64,000 bases of DNA. It comes from Rhodococcus sovatensis (GTDB taxonomy: Bacteria > Actinomycetota > Actinomycetes > Mycobacteriales > Mycobacteriaceae). Shown here one piece after another: positions 16,410 through 23,897 of this stretch (its first letter is position 1; each line of letters opens with the position of its first letter). Both the position numbers and the translations under genes were made by a program. Location of the stretch: positions 4,278,001-4,342,000 of the forward strand of contig NZ_CP147846.1 of the NCBI RefSeq assembly GCF_037327425.1. The letters run 5' to 3'. Below the pieces are notes generated by a model, which had not been told where the DNA came from, ran no database searches, and worked only from the letters and a program-made list of their open reading frames with translations.

Positions 16410-17803
16410 TTCAGGCCGGCCTTCGCCAGTTCCGCCTCGGTGGCGAGGTTCTTGGCGTCGGCGATGTCGATGCTTTCGAGCGCCAATCCCTTCGTCTCAC
16501 GGGCGATGACGACTGCAACCACGGTGATGGAGCAGGCGCCTGCGAGGTACCAGGCGATCGGAACCGACGATCCGTAGATGTCGAGCAGCTTCACCGCGAT
16601 GATCGGAGCGAGCGAACCGGCGACGATCGAGGTGACCTGATAGCCAAGGGACACACCGGAATACCGCATGCGCGTCGGGAACATCTCTGCCATGATCGCC
16701 GGCTGAGTGGCGTACATGAAGGCATGGAACAGCAGGCCGATGATGATGGCCAGCATGATCACGACGTTGTGGCCGCTGTTCATCATCGGGAACGCGAAGA
16801 AGCCCCACGTTGCTGCCGTGACGGCACCGACGAAGTACACCGGACGACGACCGACACGGTCGGCAAGCCTGCCCACCATCGGAATTGCGCAGAAGTGGAT
16901 AGCGTGGGCGATGAGCATCCACCACAGGATGGTCGAGGTGTCGGTGCCGACCTCCACCTTCAGGTACGTGATAGAGAAGGTGACGACGAGGTAGTACATG
17001 ACGTTCTCACCGAAACGCAGCCCCATGGCCGTGAAGACGCCACGCGGGTAGCGCTTGACGACCTCGAACACACCGTACGACGCTGCCTTGATGACCTCGG
17101 CCTGCTTGTGCGCCTCGAGGAAGATCGGGGCGTCGGAGACCTTGGTGCGGATGTAGTAGCCGACGAACACGATGACCGCGGACATCCAGAACGCGACGCG
17201 CCAACCCCAGCTCAGGAAGGCCTCGTCGGACAGGGTTATCGTCAAGACCAACAACGCGACGGTCGCCAACAGGTTGCCTGCGGGGACGCCGGCCTGCGGC
17301 CAGCTGGCCCAGAAGCCTCGACTCTTGTTCGGACTGTGTTCTGCGACAAGGAGAACCGCGCCTCCCCATTCGCCACCGACGGCGAATCCCTGAATGAACC
17401 GCAGGGTCACCAGCAGGGCGGGTGCCCAGTAGCCGATTGCCTCGAAGGTCGGCAGACAGCCCATGAGGAAGGTGGCGCCACCAACGAGAACAAGACTGAA
17501 CTGCAGCAACTTCTTTCGACCGTACTTGTCACCGTAGTGACCGAATACGATGCCGCCCAACGGTCGTGCGACGAAGCCGACGGCGTAGGTGACGAATGCG
17601 GCCAGGATGGCGTCGAGCTCGCTTGTTCCGGCGGCGAAGAAGATCTTGGAGAACACCAGTGTCGCGGCGGTTCCGTAGAGAAAGAACTCGTACCACTCGA
17701 CGATGGTGCCTGCCATCGAGGCACCGACGACCTTCTTGAGGCCTGAGGGTGTCGCATCGGGGTCCGGTTCGGACCGTCCTGCCAGCGGCTGATCGACGCT
17801 CAT
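16406..17803 (-). CDS. MFS transporter, metabolite:H+ symporter (MHS) family
   Basis: 465 residues from ATG 17803, which has AGGAG six bases upstream; an upstream in-frame ATG adds 33 residues with no family support. The N terminus KKVVGASMAGTIVEWYEFFL is diagnostic for MHS transporters (ProP, KgtP, ShiA relatives), which bring carboxylates, osmolytes or aromatic acids in with protons. MFS motif A appears as RPLGGIVFGHYGDKYGRKK. About 12 TM segments are visible. It is in an operon with 3-hydroxybutyrate dehydrogenase and divergent from a LysR gene, so uptake of a hydroxy-acid is a reasonable guess. Confidence 0.88.
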   Translation of the reverse strand: MSVDQPLAGRSEPDPDATPSGLKKVVGASMAGTIVEWYEFFLYGTAATLVFSKIFFAAGTSELDAILAAFVTYAVGFVARPLGGIVFGHYGDKYGRKKLLQFSLVLVGGATFLMGCLPTFEAIGYWAPALLVTLRFIQGFAVGGEWGGAVLLVAEHSPNKSRGFWASWPQAGVPAGNLLATVALLVLTITLSDEAFLSWGWRVAFWMSAVIVFVGYYIRTKVSDAPIFLEAHKQAEVIKAASYGVFEVVKRYPRGVFTAMGLRFGENVMYYLVVTFSITYLKVEVGTDTSTILWWMLIAHAIHFCAIPMVGRLADRVGRRPVYFVGAVTAATWGFFAFPMMNSGHNVVIMLAIIIGLLFHAFMYATQPAIMAEMFPTRMRYSGVSLGYQVTSIVAGSLAPIIAVKLLDIYGSSVPIAWYLAGACSITVVAVVIARETKGLALESIDIADAKNLATEAELAKAGLK

Positions 17804-17880
17804 TGATTCTCCTGTGTTACTCGGCACTTCAGGTTCGTTGTTGTGACAGACCGCACATTGGCGGGTTGTCCTGAGTATTG

Positions 17881-17939
17881 GTGCAGATCTTTGTCGACGC
17901 AAGAGCCATGAACGCAGATCAGATCTGCAAAAATGCAGA
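17881..17939. promoter_or_regulatory. Repeated GCAGA half-sites upstream of lysR
   Basis: The interval holds GTGCAGATCT, CGCAGATCAGATCTGC and a perfect dyad TCTGCA-AAAA-TGCAGA (17924-17939). These lie directly before the lysR start at 17941 and within the 137 bp divergent gap with the MHS transporter gene, and are likely LysR binding sites. Confidence 0.55.
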
Positions 17940-17940
17940 C

Positions 17941-18849
17941 ATGACCCTCGGTGGCGTGAAGACCCCCAGTGCAGACGACCTACTGGTGCTACTCGCTGTG
18001 AGCCGAACCGGTCGCTACAGTTCCGCGGCCGACGACCTGGGGATCAACCACACGACCATTTCCCGACGCATCGCCGCGCTCGAGGACACGCTCGGCGGGC
18101 GAGTGCTGACGCGGGCCGGTGGAGGCTGGGAGCTCACACAGTTGGGCCGCGGCGCGTTGACCGCGGCCGAGGCAGTCGAGGACGCCTTGCGCACGCTGGT
18201 CTCGACCGATGCCGGTGCGCTGGAGGGTGTGGTGCGCATTTCGGCGACCGACGGCTTCAGCGCCTACATCGCCGCACCGGCAGCAGCGCGGGTGCAGCGA
18301 ACGCATCCTCGGGTGTCGGTGGAGATCGTCGCCGTCACCCGGCGTGCGTCGCAGCAGCGATCGGGCTTGGACATCGAGATCGTCGTCGGCCAACCGCAGG
18401 TGCACCGCGCCGAGGCGATCCGACTCGGTGACTATCGCCTCGGCCTGTACGCATCTCGGACCTACCTGGACGAACACGGAACGCCACAGATCCCGGCCGA
18501 CCTGTCCTCGCACCCGTTCATCTACTTCATCGACTCGATGCTGCACGTCGACGATCTCGATCTGGCACCCAACTTCACCCCGACGATGCGCGAATCGGTG
18601 ACCTCGACCAACGTATTCGTCCACGTCGAGGCCACCAGAGCGTCTGCGGGTATCGGACTGCTTCCGTGCTTCATGGCCGACCGCCACCCCGACCTACAAC
18701 GAATTCTGCCCGACGCCATCGCGGTGCGATTGACCTACTGGCTCGTCACCCGCAGCGAGACACTGCGACGGCCGGAGGTATCGGCGGTGGTCGAGGCAAT
18801 TCGCGCGGTAGTCGACGCGCAGCGCTCGGCGCTGTTAGGCGAGAACTGA
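17941..18849 (+). CDS. LysR family transcriptional regulator
   Basis: About 302 residues from ATG 17941. The N-terminal winged helix reads LLVLLAVSRTGRYSSAADDL then GINHTTISRRIAALEDTLG; the C-terminal periplasmic-binding-like effector domain follows from about residue 75. I chose 17941 rather than GTG/ATG codons 30-60 bases upstream because those would put the operator-like dyads inside the gene. It is divergent from the MHS transporter / 3-hydroxybutyrate dehydrogenase operon and probably controls it. Confidence 0.88.
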   Translation: MTLGGVKTPSADDLLVLLAVSRTGRYSSAADDLGINHTTISRRIAALEDTLGGRVLTRAGGGWELTQLGRGALTAAEAVEDALRTLVSTDAGALEGVVRISATDGFSAYIAAPAAARVQRTHPRVSVEIVAVTRRASQQRSGLDIEIVVGQPQVHRAEAIRLGDYRLGLYASRTYLDEHGTPQIPADLSSHPFIYFIDSMLHVDDLDLAPNFTPTMRESVTSTNVFVHVEATRASAGIGLLPCFMADRHPDLQRILPDAIAVRLTYWLVTRSETLRRPEVSAVVEAIRAVVDAQRSALLGEN

Positions 18850-18852
18850 CGA

Positions 18853-19470
18853 TCAGCCGCCCTGGACGTCGTCCATGTTGCCGGCTCCCGGGGTTCCGGC
18901 ATCGAGGCCGTAGCGCAGGTACACGGTGCCTGTGCCGCCGACGGCCGGTGGCTCGAGCAACGTCAGGTTGCTGGGCACGGTGCCGTCGGCGAACACTTTC
19001 TTTCCCACTCCGAGAAGGATGGGATGCACCCACAGATCGAGTCGATCGAAGAGCTTCTCCCGCAACAGAGTCTGAACCAGATCGAGGCTTCCGACCACCT
19101 TGATGTGGTCGTGTAGATCTCGGATCTCACGCACCGCAACGACCAGGTCCGGTCCGAGTTGGGTCGAACCGTCCCACAGCAGATCGGGTGTGCCGCGCGA
19201 GGCCACGTATTTGGGTATCGCGTTGAACAACGTCGCGAACGAATCATTTCGGTTCGGCCAGTACCCGGCGAAGATGTCGTAGGTTCGCCGTCCGAGCAGG
19301 AGCGCATCCGTGCCCTCGTATGCGGCGGCAACTTGCGCCCCGGAGACCTGGTCGAGCAGAGGAGCCTGCCAACCACCGTAGGGGAAGTTCTCGGGATCTT
19401 CCTCGGGGCTTCCGGGTGATTGCGCGACGAGGTCGAGGGTGGCGAAAAGCTCCAACGTGATGAGGCCCAT
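18853..19470 (-). CDS. Dihydrofolate reductase family protein (RibD C-terminal-like)
   Basis: 205 residues. The order GLITLELFATLDLVAQSPG, then YEGTDALLLGRRTYDIFAGYW, then VREIRDLHDHIKVVGSLDLV is that of the RibD C-terminal/dihydrofolate reductase-like family common in actinobacteria. These are NADPH-dependent reductases of unknown substrate. AGGAG precedes ATG 19470 at good spacing. It is convergent with lysR, with only three bases between their stop codons. Confidence 0.85.
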   Translation of the reverse strand: MGLITLELFATLDLVAQSPGSPEEDPENFPYGGWQAPLLDQVSGAQVAAAYEGTDALLLGRRTYDIFAGYWPNRNDSFATLFNAIPKYVASRGTPDLLWDGSTQLGPDLVVAVREIRDLHDHIKVVGSLDLVQTLLREKLFDRLDLWVHPILLGVGKKVFADGTVPSNLTLLEPPAVGGTGTVYLRYGLDAGTPGAGNMDDVQGG

Positions 19471-20020
19471 GAGGGCTCCTGGTTCGATAGGTGTTCGGTG
19501 TGGTGGCGCGAGCTAGCCGGGGTGGCTGCCCGTGCGGTCCTACAGATCGCCTACCGCAGTGAGCACTGTTGGGCACCGGGAACGGAAACCGTCTGTGTCG
19601 TCATGCTCGATTGGACCTCGGTCAGAGCGAAAACTCACCGGGGAGTGTCGCCTGGCCGTACTCAGACGAAGGCAACGGCGGCGAGCGCCGTTCATCGACT
19701 CGGCTCTGCTGGGCGCGAGGACCGTCCCGACGCGGACCTGGATGTCGACGACGGCAACGACTCCCCGGTCCGCGCGATGTCGCCCGAGCAGCAACTAGCC
19801 ACCTCGACGCCGGACGTGTGGGCGTGGCGGTTGGCATTCCTAGTGCCCCGGTGACGTCGCTCGTGCTCACATCACTCAGCTACGAAAAGGACAGTTTGCA
19901 ACGCCAACATCTAGTCGGTCGTGGCGAGCCCAGATCCCAGCTTGTGGCGAGCGCGGCGACCGCCAGTCAGGCACCGCCCACCATCCAAACCCCCAACGAG
20001 CGTGAAACTAAGCTGCTCCC
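19471..20020. other. 550-base gap without a supported gene
   Basis: ORFs up to about 180 codons exist in several frames, but none has a recognisable domain, good start context or consistent codon use. No tRNA, strong hairpin or repeat family member was found. It may hold decayed coding sequence or the regulatory region of the two flanking genes, which point away from it on both sides (DHFR-like to the left, gluQ to the right). Confidence 0.5.
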
Positions 20021-20881
20021 ATGCCCGCCGGACGCTTCGCTCCCAGTCCCTCGGGCGACTTGCATCTCGGGAATCTGCGCACCGGATTGTTGGCCTGGCT
20101 GTTCGCCCGCTCCACCGGCCGTCGGTTCGTGATGCGCGTCGAAGACCTCGATCGCGTGAAACCCGGATCCGAGCAACGCCAACTCGACGACCTGGCCGCC
20201 ATCGGGCTCGACTGGGACGGGCCCATCATGCGGCAATCCGAGCGTCGGGAGGTCTACGACGCCACGATTCGCACGCTCACCGCAGCGGGGATGACCTACG
20301 AGTGTTTCTGCACGCGTCGGGAAATACTGCAGGCCGCATCCGCGCCGCACGCGCCCGACGGCGCATACCCAGGAACCTGCCGTGACCTCACCGCCGAACA
20401 GAAGGCCAAAAAGAACCGCCCACCGGCCATCCGATTGCGTTCGCAGGTAACCGAATTCACCATCGTCGATCAGTTGCACGGCCTGTTCCGAGGCCAGGTC
20501 GACGACTTCGTCCTCCGCCGATCCGACGGCGTCCCCGCCTACAACCTGGCCGTCGTCGTCGACGATGGTGCACAAGGCGTCGACCAGATCGTGAGAGGCG
20601 ACGACCTGCTCACCTCGGCGCCGCGGCAGGGCTACCTCGCTCAGCTCCTCGGCCTCACCCCCGCCACCTACGTCCATGTGCCCCTCGCTCTGAACGTCCA
20701 AGGGAAGCGTCTGGCCAAACGTGACGGCGCTGTGACGCTGCGCGAACGACCCGACGCATGGGCGCTCATTACCGCCTCTCTCGGTATGCCCGATGCGAAG
20801 AACGCCGAGGAACTGCTCGAGCACTGGAGGCCGACGCAGGTGCCCCGTGATCCGTGGGTGTTCGACCCCTCGAATCTCTGA
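20021..20881 (+). CDS. gluQ: Glutamyl-Q tRNA(Asp) synthetase
   Basis: 286 residues, the length of a truncated GluRS lacking an anticodon-binding domain. The class I HIGH motif is HLGN (15-18) in GRFAPSPSGDLHLGN; the KMSKS equivalent is KRLAKRDG. The zinc motif CFC-x-(many)-YPGTC near residues 105-130 (Cys, Cys, Tyr, Cys) distinguishes GluQRS from GluRS. The enzyme attaches glutamate to the cyclopentene ring of queuosine at position 34 of tRNA-Asp. A queuosine-precursor transporter and Tgt lie within 7 kb, which supports the assignment. Confidence 0.93.
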   Translation: MPAGRFAPSPSGDLHLGNLRTGLLAWLFARSTGRRFVMRVEDLDRVKPGSEQRQLDDLAAIGLDWDGPIMRQSERREVYDATIRTLTAAGMTYECFCTRREILQAASAPHAPDGAYPGTCRDLTAEQKAKKNRPPAIRLRSQVTEFTIVDQLHGLFRGQVDDFVLRRSDGVPAYNLAVVVDDGAQGVDQIVRGDDLLTSAPRQGYLAQLLGLTPATYVHVPLALNVQGKRLAKRDGAVTLRERPDAWALITASLGMPDAKNAEELLEHWRPTQVPRDPWVFDPSNL

Positions 20882-20926
20882 CCTGCTCACCGATCGAGAT
20901 CACGTTGCAATGCGACAGGACACACT

Positions 20927-21064
20927 GTGCTCGCGCTCGCCCTGTTCGGCCTCAACATCGTCGGTGCGATCCTGCTCGGCCTCGGTCTGCTGGTGACCAT
21001 TCCGGTCACGATCATCGCCGGGACCTACGCCTACCGCGTCACCGTGGGCGGCCGCGTCGCCTGA
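20927..21064 (+). CDS. Small membrane protein or membrane-protein remnant (45 aa)
   Basis: GTG 20927 is preceded by AGGA at six bases and opens a 45-residue frame: a hydrophobic run GLNIVGAILLGLGLLVTIPV, then TIIAGTYAYRV and a stop. The sequence looks like the C-terminal membrane segments of larger DUF975-like integral membrane proteins, so it may be a real small membrane protein or a leftover of a truncated gene. It lies between gluQ and the queuosine-precursor transporter. Confidence 0.4.
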   Translation: MLALALFGLNIVGAILLGLGLLVTIPVTIIAGTYAYRVTVGGRVA

Positions 21065-21140
21065 TCGGCAATCCGCCTCGATGGGCGCGCGTCCCTCGCG
21101 GAATTCGCGCCCATCGTCGTCTCGGTGCTTGGATCGAGCG

Positions 21141-21887
21141 GTGACTACTACCGAACACACCGCCCCCGACGGCGGCACAGAGTCTGGGCAGGCCACGTTC
21201 GCCCACATCAGCCGGGGTTACTACCCCACCATCGTCGCGCTGTTCGTCGCGACGCTGCTGATCTCGAATGTGGCCGCCAGCAAAGGTGTCGCCTTCTTCG
21301 CCTCGTCCGACGTCATGCTCGGACCGCTACAAATCCTGCCCATCAACACCGACGGCGCGTTCTTCCTCTTCCCTCTCGCCTACATCCTCGGCGACGTGCT
21401 CAGCGAGGTCTACGGCTTCAAGGCCACGCGCCGCGCGATCTACCTGGGCTTCGGCTCGATCATTCTCGCCGCAGCGTGCTTCTGGATCACCATCGAGCTG
21501 CCGTCCGCGGGTTTCTACGAAAACCAAGAGTCCCTCGAGACCGTCCTCGGCGTCGTCCCTCGGCTGGTTCTCGCCGGTCTCGCCGGGTACTTCGTGGGGC
21601 AGATGCTCAATTCGCTCGTCCTCGTCGCCATCAAGGAACGGACCAAGGAAAAGCACCTCTGGGCCCGACTGATCGGCTCGACGATCGTCGGCGAATTCTT
21701 CGACACCCTCATCTTCTGCTCCATCGCCGCAGGCGTCATCGGCATCACGACGTGGGCTGACTTCGTCAACTACGTCATCGTCGGGTTCGTGTGGAAAACG
21801 CTCGTCGAGGTGCTGGTCATGCCGATCACGTACAGGGTCATCTCGTACATCAAGAAGCGCGAGCCCTCGTACCAGGAGTCCGTCTAG
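21141..21887 (+). CDS. Queuosine precursor transporter (YhhQ/QPTR family)
   Basis: About 248 residues from GTG 21141; ATG 21081 would add 20 non-hydrophobic residues. Six or so TM segments are visible. The motifs ATLLISNVAASKGVAFF, LFPLAYILGDVLSEVYGFKA and GSTIVGEFFDTLIFCSIA mark the YhhQ/VUT-1 family, shown in E. coli to import preQ0 and preQ1. The conserved Asp and Glu of GDVLSEVYG are present. It follows gluQ and is 4 kb from tgt, giving a salvage-type queuosine set. Confidence 0.9.
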   Translation: MTTTEHTAPDGGTESGQATFAHISRGYYPTIVALFVATLLISNVAASKGVAFFASSDVMLGPLQILPINTDGAFFLFPLAYILGDVLSEVYGFKATRRAIYLGFGSIILAAACFWITIELPSAGFYENQESLETVLGVVPRLVLAGLAGYFVGQMLNSLVLVAIKERTKEKHLWARLIGSTIVGEFFDTLIFCSIAAGVIGITTWADFVNYVIVGFVWKTLVEVLVMPITYRVISYIKKREPSYQESV

Positions 21888-21896
21888 GGACTTATT

Positions 21897-21917
21897 GACC
21901 GAATGTCTCATTCGGTC
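21897..21917. repeat. Family B palindrome, single copy
   Basis: GACCGAATG-TCT-CATTCGGTC, a perfect nine-base inverted repeat with a three-base centre, ten bases after the transporter stop. The same palindrome occurs at 42984-43004 and five times in tandem at 54436-54582. Confidence 0.8.
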
Positions 21918-21933
21918 TCGTCCCCGGCCTCTC

Positions 21934-21989
21934 GCGCAGGTTCCAGCCCACGCGCAAGTTGCAACTTGCGCGTGGGCTGGAACCTGCGC
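21934..21989. repeat. Family C: 56 bp perfect palindrome
   Basis: The half-site GCGCAGGTTCCAGCCCACGC followed by GCAAGTTG (21934-21961) is mirrored without a mismatch and without a spacer in 21962-21989. A degenerate copy lies at 42912-42967. In both places a family B palindrome is adjacent. It could extrude as a cruciform, act as a terminator, or be a mobile palindromic unit. Confidence 0.85.
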
Positions 21990-22021
21990 AGCCAGGTCCG
22001 CAGCCCAGCAGTCCGCCCGCG

Positions 22022-22077
22022 GCTCCGCCGCCAGTGGCGCGATTAAGCGCACGCCAACGCACTCAACCGTGCCACTA
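22022..22077. repeat. Family A palindromic element, copy 2
   Basis: Starts GCTCCGCCGCCAGTGGCGCG and carries AAGCGCAC / CGCACTCAACCGTGCCACT as the inner stem. The right GCGGAGC end is missing, so this copy is shorter than those at 13214, 27393 and 63886. It follows the family B and C palindromes. Confidence 0.75.
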
Positions 22078-22099
22078 CGACCAAGTCGTTATCGATTGA

Positions 22100-22135
22100 G
22101 CCATTGACAAATGGCACGATCAGCATGAGTCTAAT
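22100..22135 (+). promoter_or_regulatory. Candidate promoter and dyad for the SDR-BVMO operon (leaderless)
   Basis: A dyad GCCATTGACAAATGGC (22100-22115) overlaps a TTGACA -35-like box at 22104-22109, and TCTAAT at 22130-22135 could be the -10 box (20-base spacer). The ATG at 22139 has no ribosome binding site and lies where transcription would begin, so the mRNA is probably leaderless. Confidence 0.45.
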
Positions 22136-22138
22136 TGC

Positions 22139-22975
22139 ATGACTCCGTCCTACAACGCTCGCGCGGTCGTCACCGGCGCCGGCAGCGGCATCGGCCGCGC
22201 GTTCGCCCTCGAATTGGCCCGCCGAGGAGGCGAGGTGATCTGCGCGGACATCTCCCTCCCCCGAGCCGAGGACACCGTCGCGCTCATCACCGCCACCGGC
22301 GGCACTGCCCACCCCGTCGTCTGCGACGTTGCGCTGCGCGAACAGGTCGAGGACCTCGCACTGTTCGCCGAATTGACCTTCGGCAGAGCGCCCACCCTCG
22401 TCGTCAACAACGCGGGCGTCGGCATCGGCGGTAAGCCGGTCGGCGAGATCGGCTTCGAGGACTGGAACTGGGCCCTGGGTATCAACCTCTGGGGTGTCGT
22501 GCACGGGTGTGAAACCTTCGCCCCGGTCATGAAAGCCGCAGGCGAGGGGGGCTTCATCAACGTCGCGTCGGCTGCAGGGTTCGCCGCCGCTCCCCTCATG
22601 GCGCCCTACAACGTGAGCAAAGCCGGCGTCATGTCCCTGTCCGAGACCATGGCTGCCGAGCTCTCCGGCACCGGCCTGAGAGTCACAGTGTTGTGCCCGA
22701 CATTCGTCAAAACCAATGTCGCAGTCGACGGCCGAATTACCGAAACAGGTACGAAGCTGGCCGAAACTCTCATGCGCAAGACGGGTTTCACACCGGAGAA
22801 GATCGCCGTGGACACCCTGAACAAGTACGACCGAGGACGCCTCTACGTCGTCCCGCAGATCGACGCAAAGCTCGTGTGGCGCCTCAAACGCGTCGCACCA
22901 GCGCTGTACACCAGAGTGCTCGGGCTACTGGGACGCCTCGCACCGCAGGAAACCACCGAAAAGGTAGGAGTCTGA
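22139..22975 (+). CDS. Short-chain dehydrogenase/reductase
   Basis: 278 residues. The cofactor motif is TGAGSGIG (12-19), NNAG is near 90-93, and the catalytic Ser144, Tyr157 and Lys161 are present. The C-terminal part (RVAPALYTRVLGLLGRLA) is longer than in minimal SDRs and similar to those encoded beside flavin monooxygenases in mycobacteria and rhodococci. It is the first gene of a four-gene run and is one base from the next gene. It probably oxidises an alcohol to a ketone or the reverse for the monooxygenase; this is inferred from context. Confidence 0.85.
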   Translation: MTPSYNARAVVTGAGSGIGRAFALELARRGGEVICADISLPRAEDTVALITATGGTAHPVVCDVALREQVEDLALFAELTFGRAPTLVVNNAGVGIGGKPVGEIGFEDWNWALGINLWGVVHGCETFAPVMKAAGEGGFINVASAAGFAAAPLMAPYNVSKAGVMSLSETMAAELSGTGLRVTVLCPTFVKTNVAVDGRITETGTKLAETLMRKTGFTPEKIAVDTLNKYDRGRLYVVPQIDAKLVWRLKRVAPALYTRVLGLLGRLAPQETTEKVGV

Positions 22976-22976
22976 C

Positions 22977-23897
22977 ATGGCATTCGATTTCGACGAGATG
23001 CTCGTCAAGATCAAGGACAAGCAGTGGGCACTGGCCGACATCGACTGGGATGCACCGGGTTCCGAGACAATCGGCCCTGAGCTGTGGACCAAGCTCAAGC
23101 CCTTCATGTCCGATCTGATGTGGATAGAGAACGTCGGTGCGCGCGGCTTCGCGGCCATGGCACAGAAGGCCCCAACCGACACCCTCAAGGAGATCTACAC
23201 CTACTTCCATGCGGAGGAGCAGAAGCATGCCAATGCCGAACTCGCCCTGATGCGCAGGTGGGGAATGCTCGACGGTGACGAGATCCCGCAGCCCAACGTC
23301 AATGTCAAGCTCGTGATCGACTGGCTCGACAAGTATTCGGACCAGACCTCACTCGCGGTGCTGGGCACCGTCATCCCGATGCTCGAGGTCGCGCTCGACG
23401 GCGCATTGGTGAAATTCATCGTCGACGAGATCGACGACCCGGTCTGTCAGGAGGTCTTCAAGAGAATCAACTCCGACGAATCACGGCATCTCGCAGTTGA
23501 TTTCCAGGTCATCGAACTTCTCGGTCACGCGAAGATGCGCAAGATCATCGTCGAGACCGTCGGCGCCTGGATGAACCCGTCGTTGATCATCGGCACATTG
23601 CGTTACATCCCGTTGCTCAACAAGATGCGCGACAACATCGTCGCGATGGGCGTCGACGAAGAACGTCTCTACACAGCGATGCGACGGTTCAAGAAGGTCG
23701 GCGAGCGAAGCGAATACCCCAAACGCCTGCCGATGTTCCGGTTCATCAGTTGGCACTCGGGCGTCGTCATCAACAGGGCACATCCGTACCACAAGTTCGC
23801 CGACGCCCTGGTCAGGGTCACCGCCAGGTACCCGAAGAGGCTGCTACGACCCCAGCCGACCTGGTCCAAGGAACTCACCTACGAGCCCGTCGCATGA
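22977..23897 (+). CDS. Ferritin-like di-iron protein
   Basis: 306 residues. The pattern Glu51, Glu81-x-x-His84, Glu137, Glu168-x-x-His171 (in EEQKHA and SDESRHLAVDF) gives exactly the four carboxylates and two histidines of a ferritin-like di-iron site, so it is likely an oxygen-activating enzyme (oxygenase, N-oxygenase or desaturase type) rather than iron storage, for which it is too long. I do not recognise a characterised homologue. It is translationally coupled to the BVMO gene (four-base overlap) and sits between two oxidoreductases. Confidence 0.75.
   Translation: MAFDFDEMLVKIKDKQWALADIDWDAPGSETIGPELWTKLKPFMSDLMWIENVGARGFAAMAQKAPTDTLKEIYTYFHAEEQKHANAELALMRRWGMLDGDEIPQPNVNVKLVIDWLDKYSDQTSLAVLGTVIPMLEVALDGALVKFIVDEIDDPVCQEVFKRINSDESRHLAVDFQVIELLGHAKMRKIIVETVGAWMNPSLIIGTLRYIPLLNKMRDNIVAMGVDEERLYTAMRRFKKVGERSEYPKRLPMFRFISWHSGVVINRAHPYHKFADALVRVTARYPKRLLRPQPTWSKELTYEPVA

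Noticed and set aside
16346..17746. A 466-codon plus-strand ORF antisense to the MHS transporter
   Set aside because: Its composition (Asp, Arg, His, Gly rich) is typical of an antisense frame in GC-rich DNA; the minus strand encodes a clear transporter.
19420..19854. A 144-codon plus-strand ORF in the gap before gluQ
   Set aside because: It starts inside the DHFR-like gene, has mixed composition and no recognisable domain.
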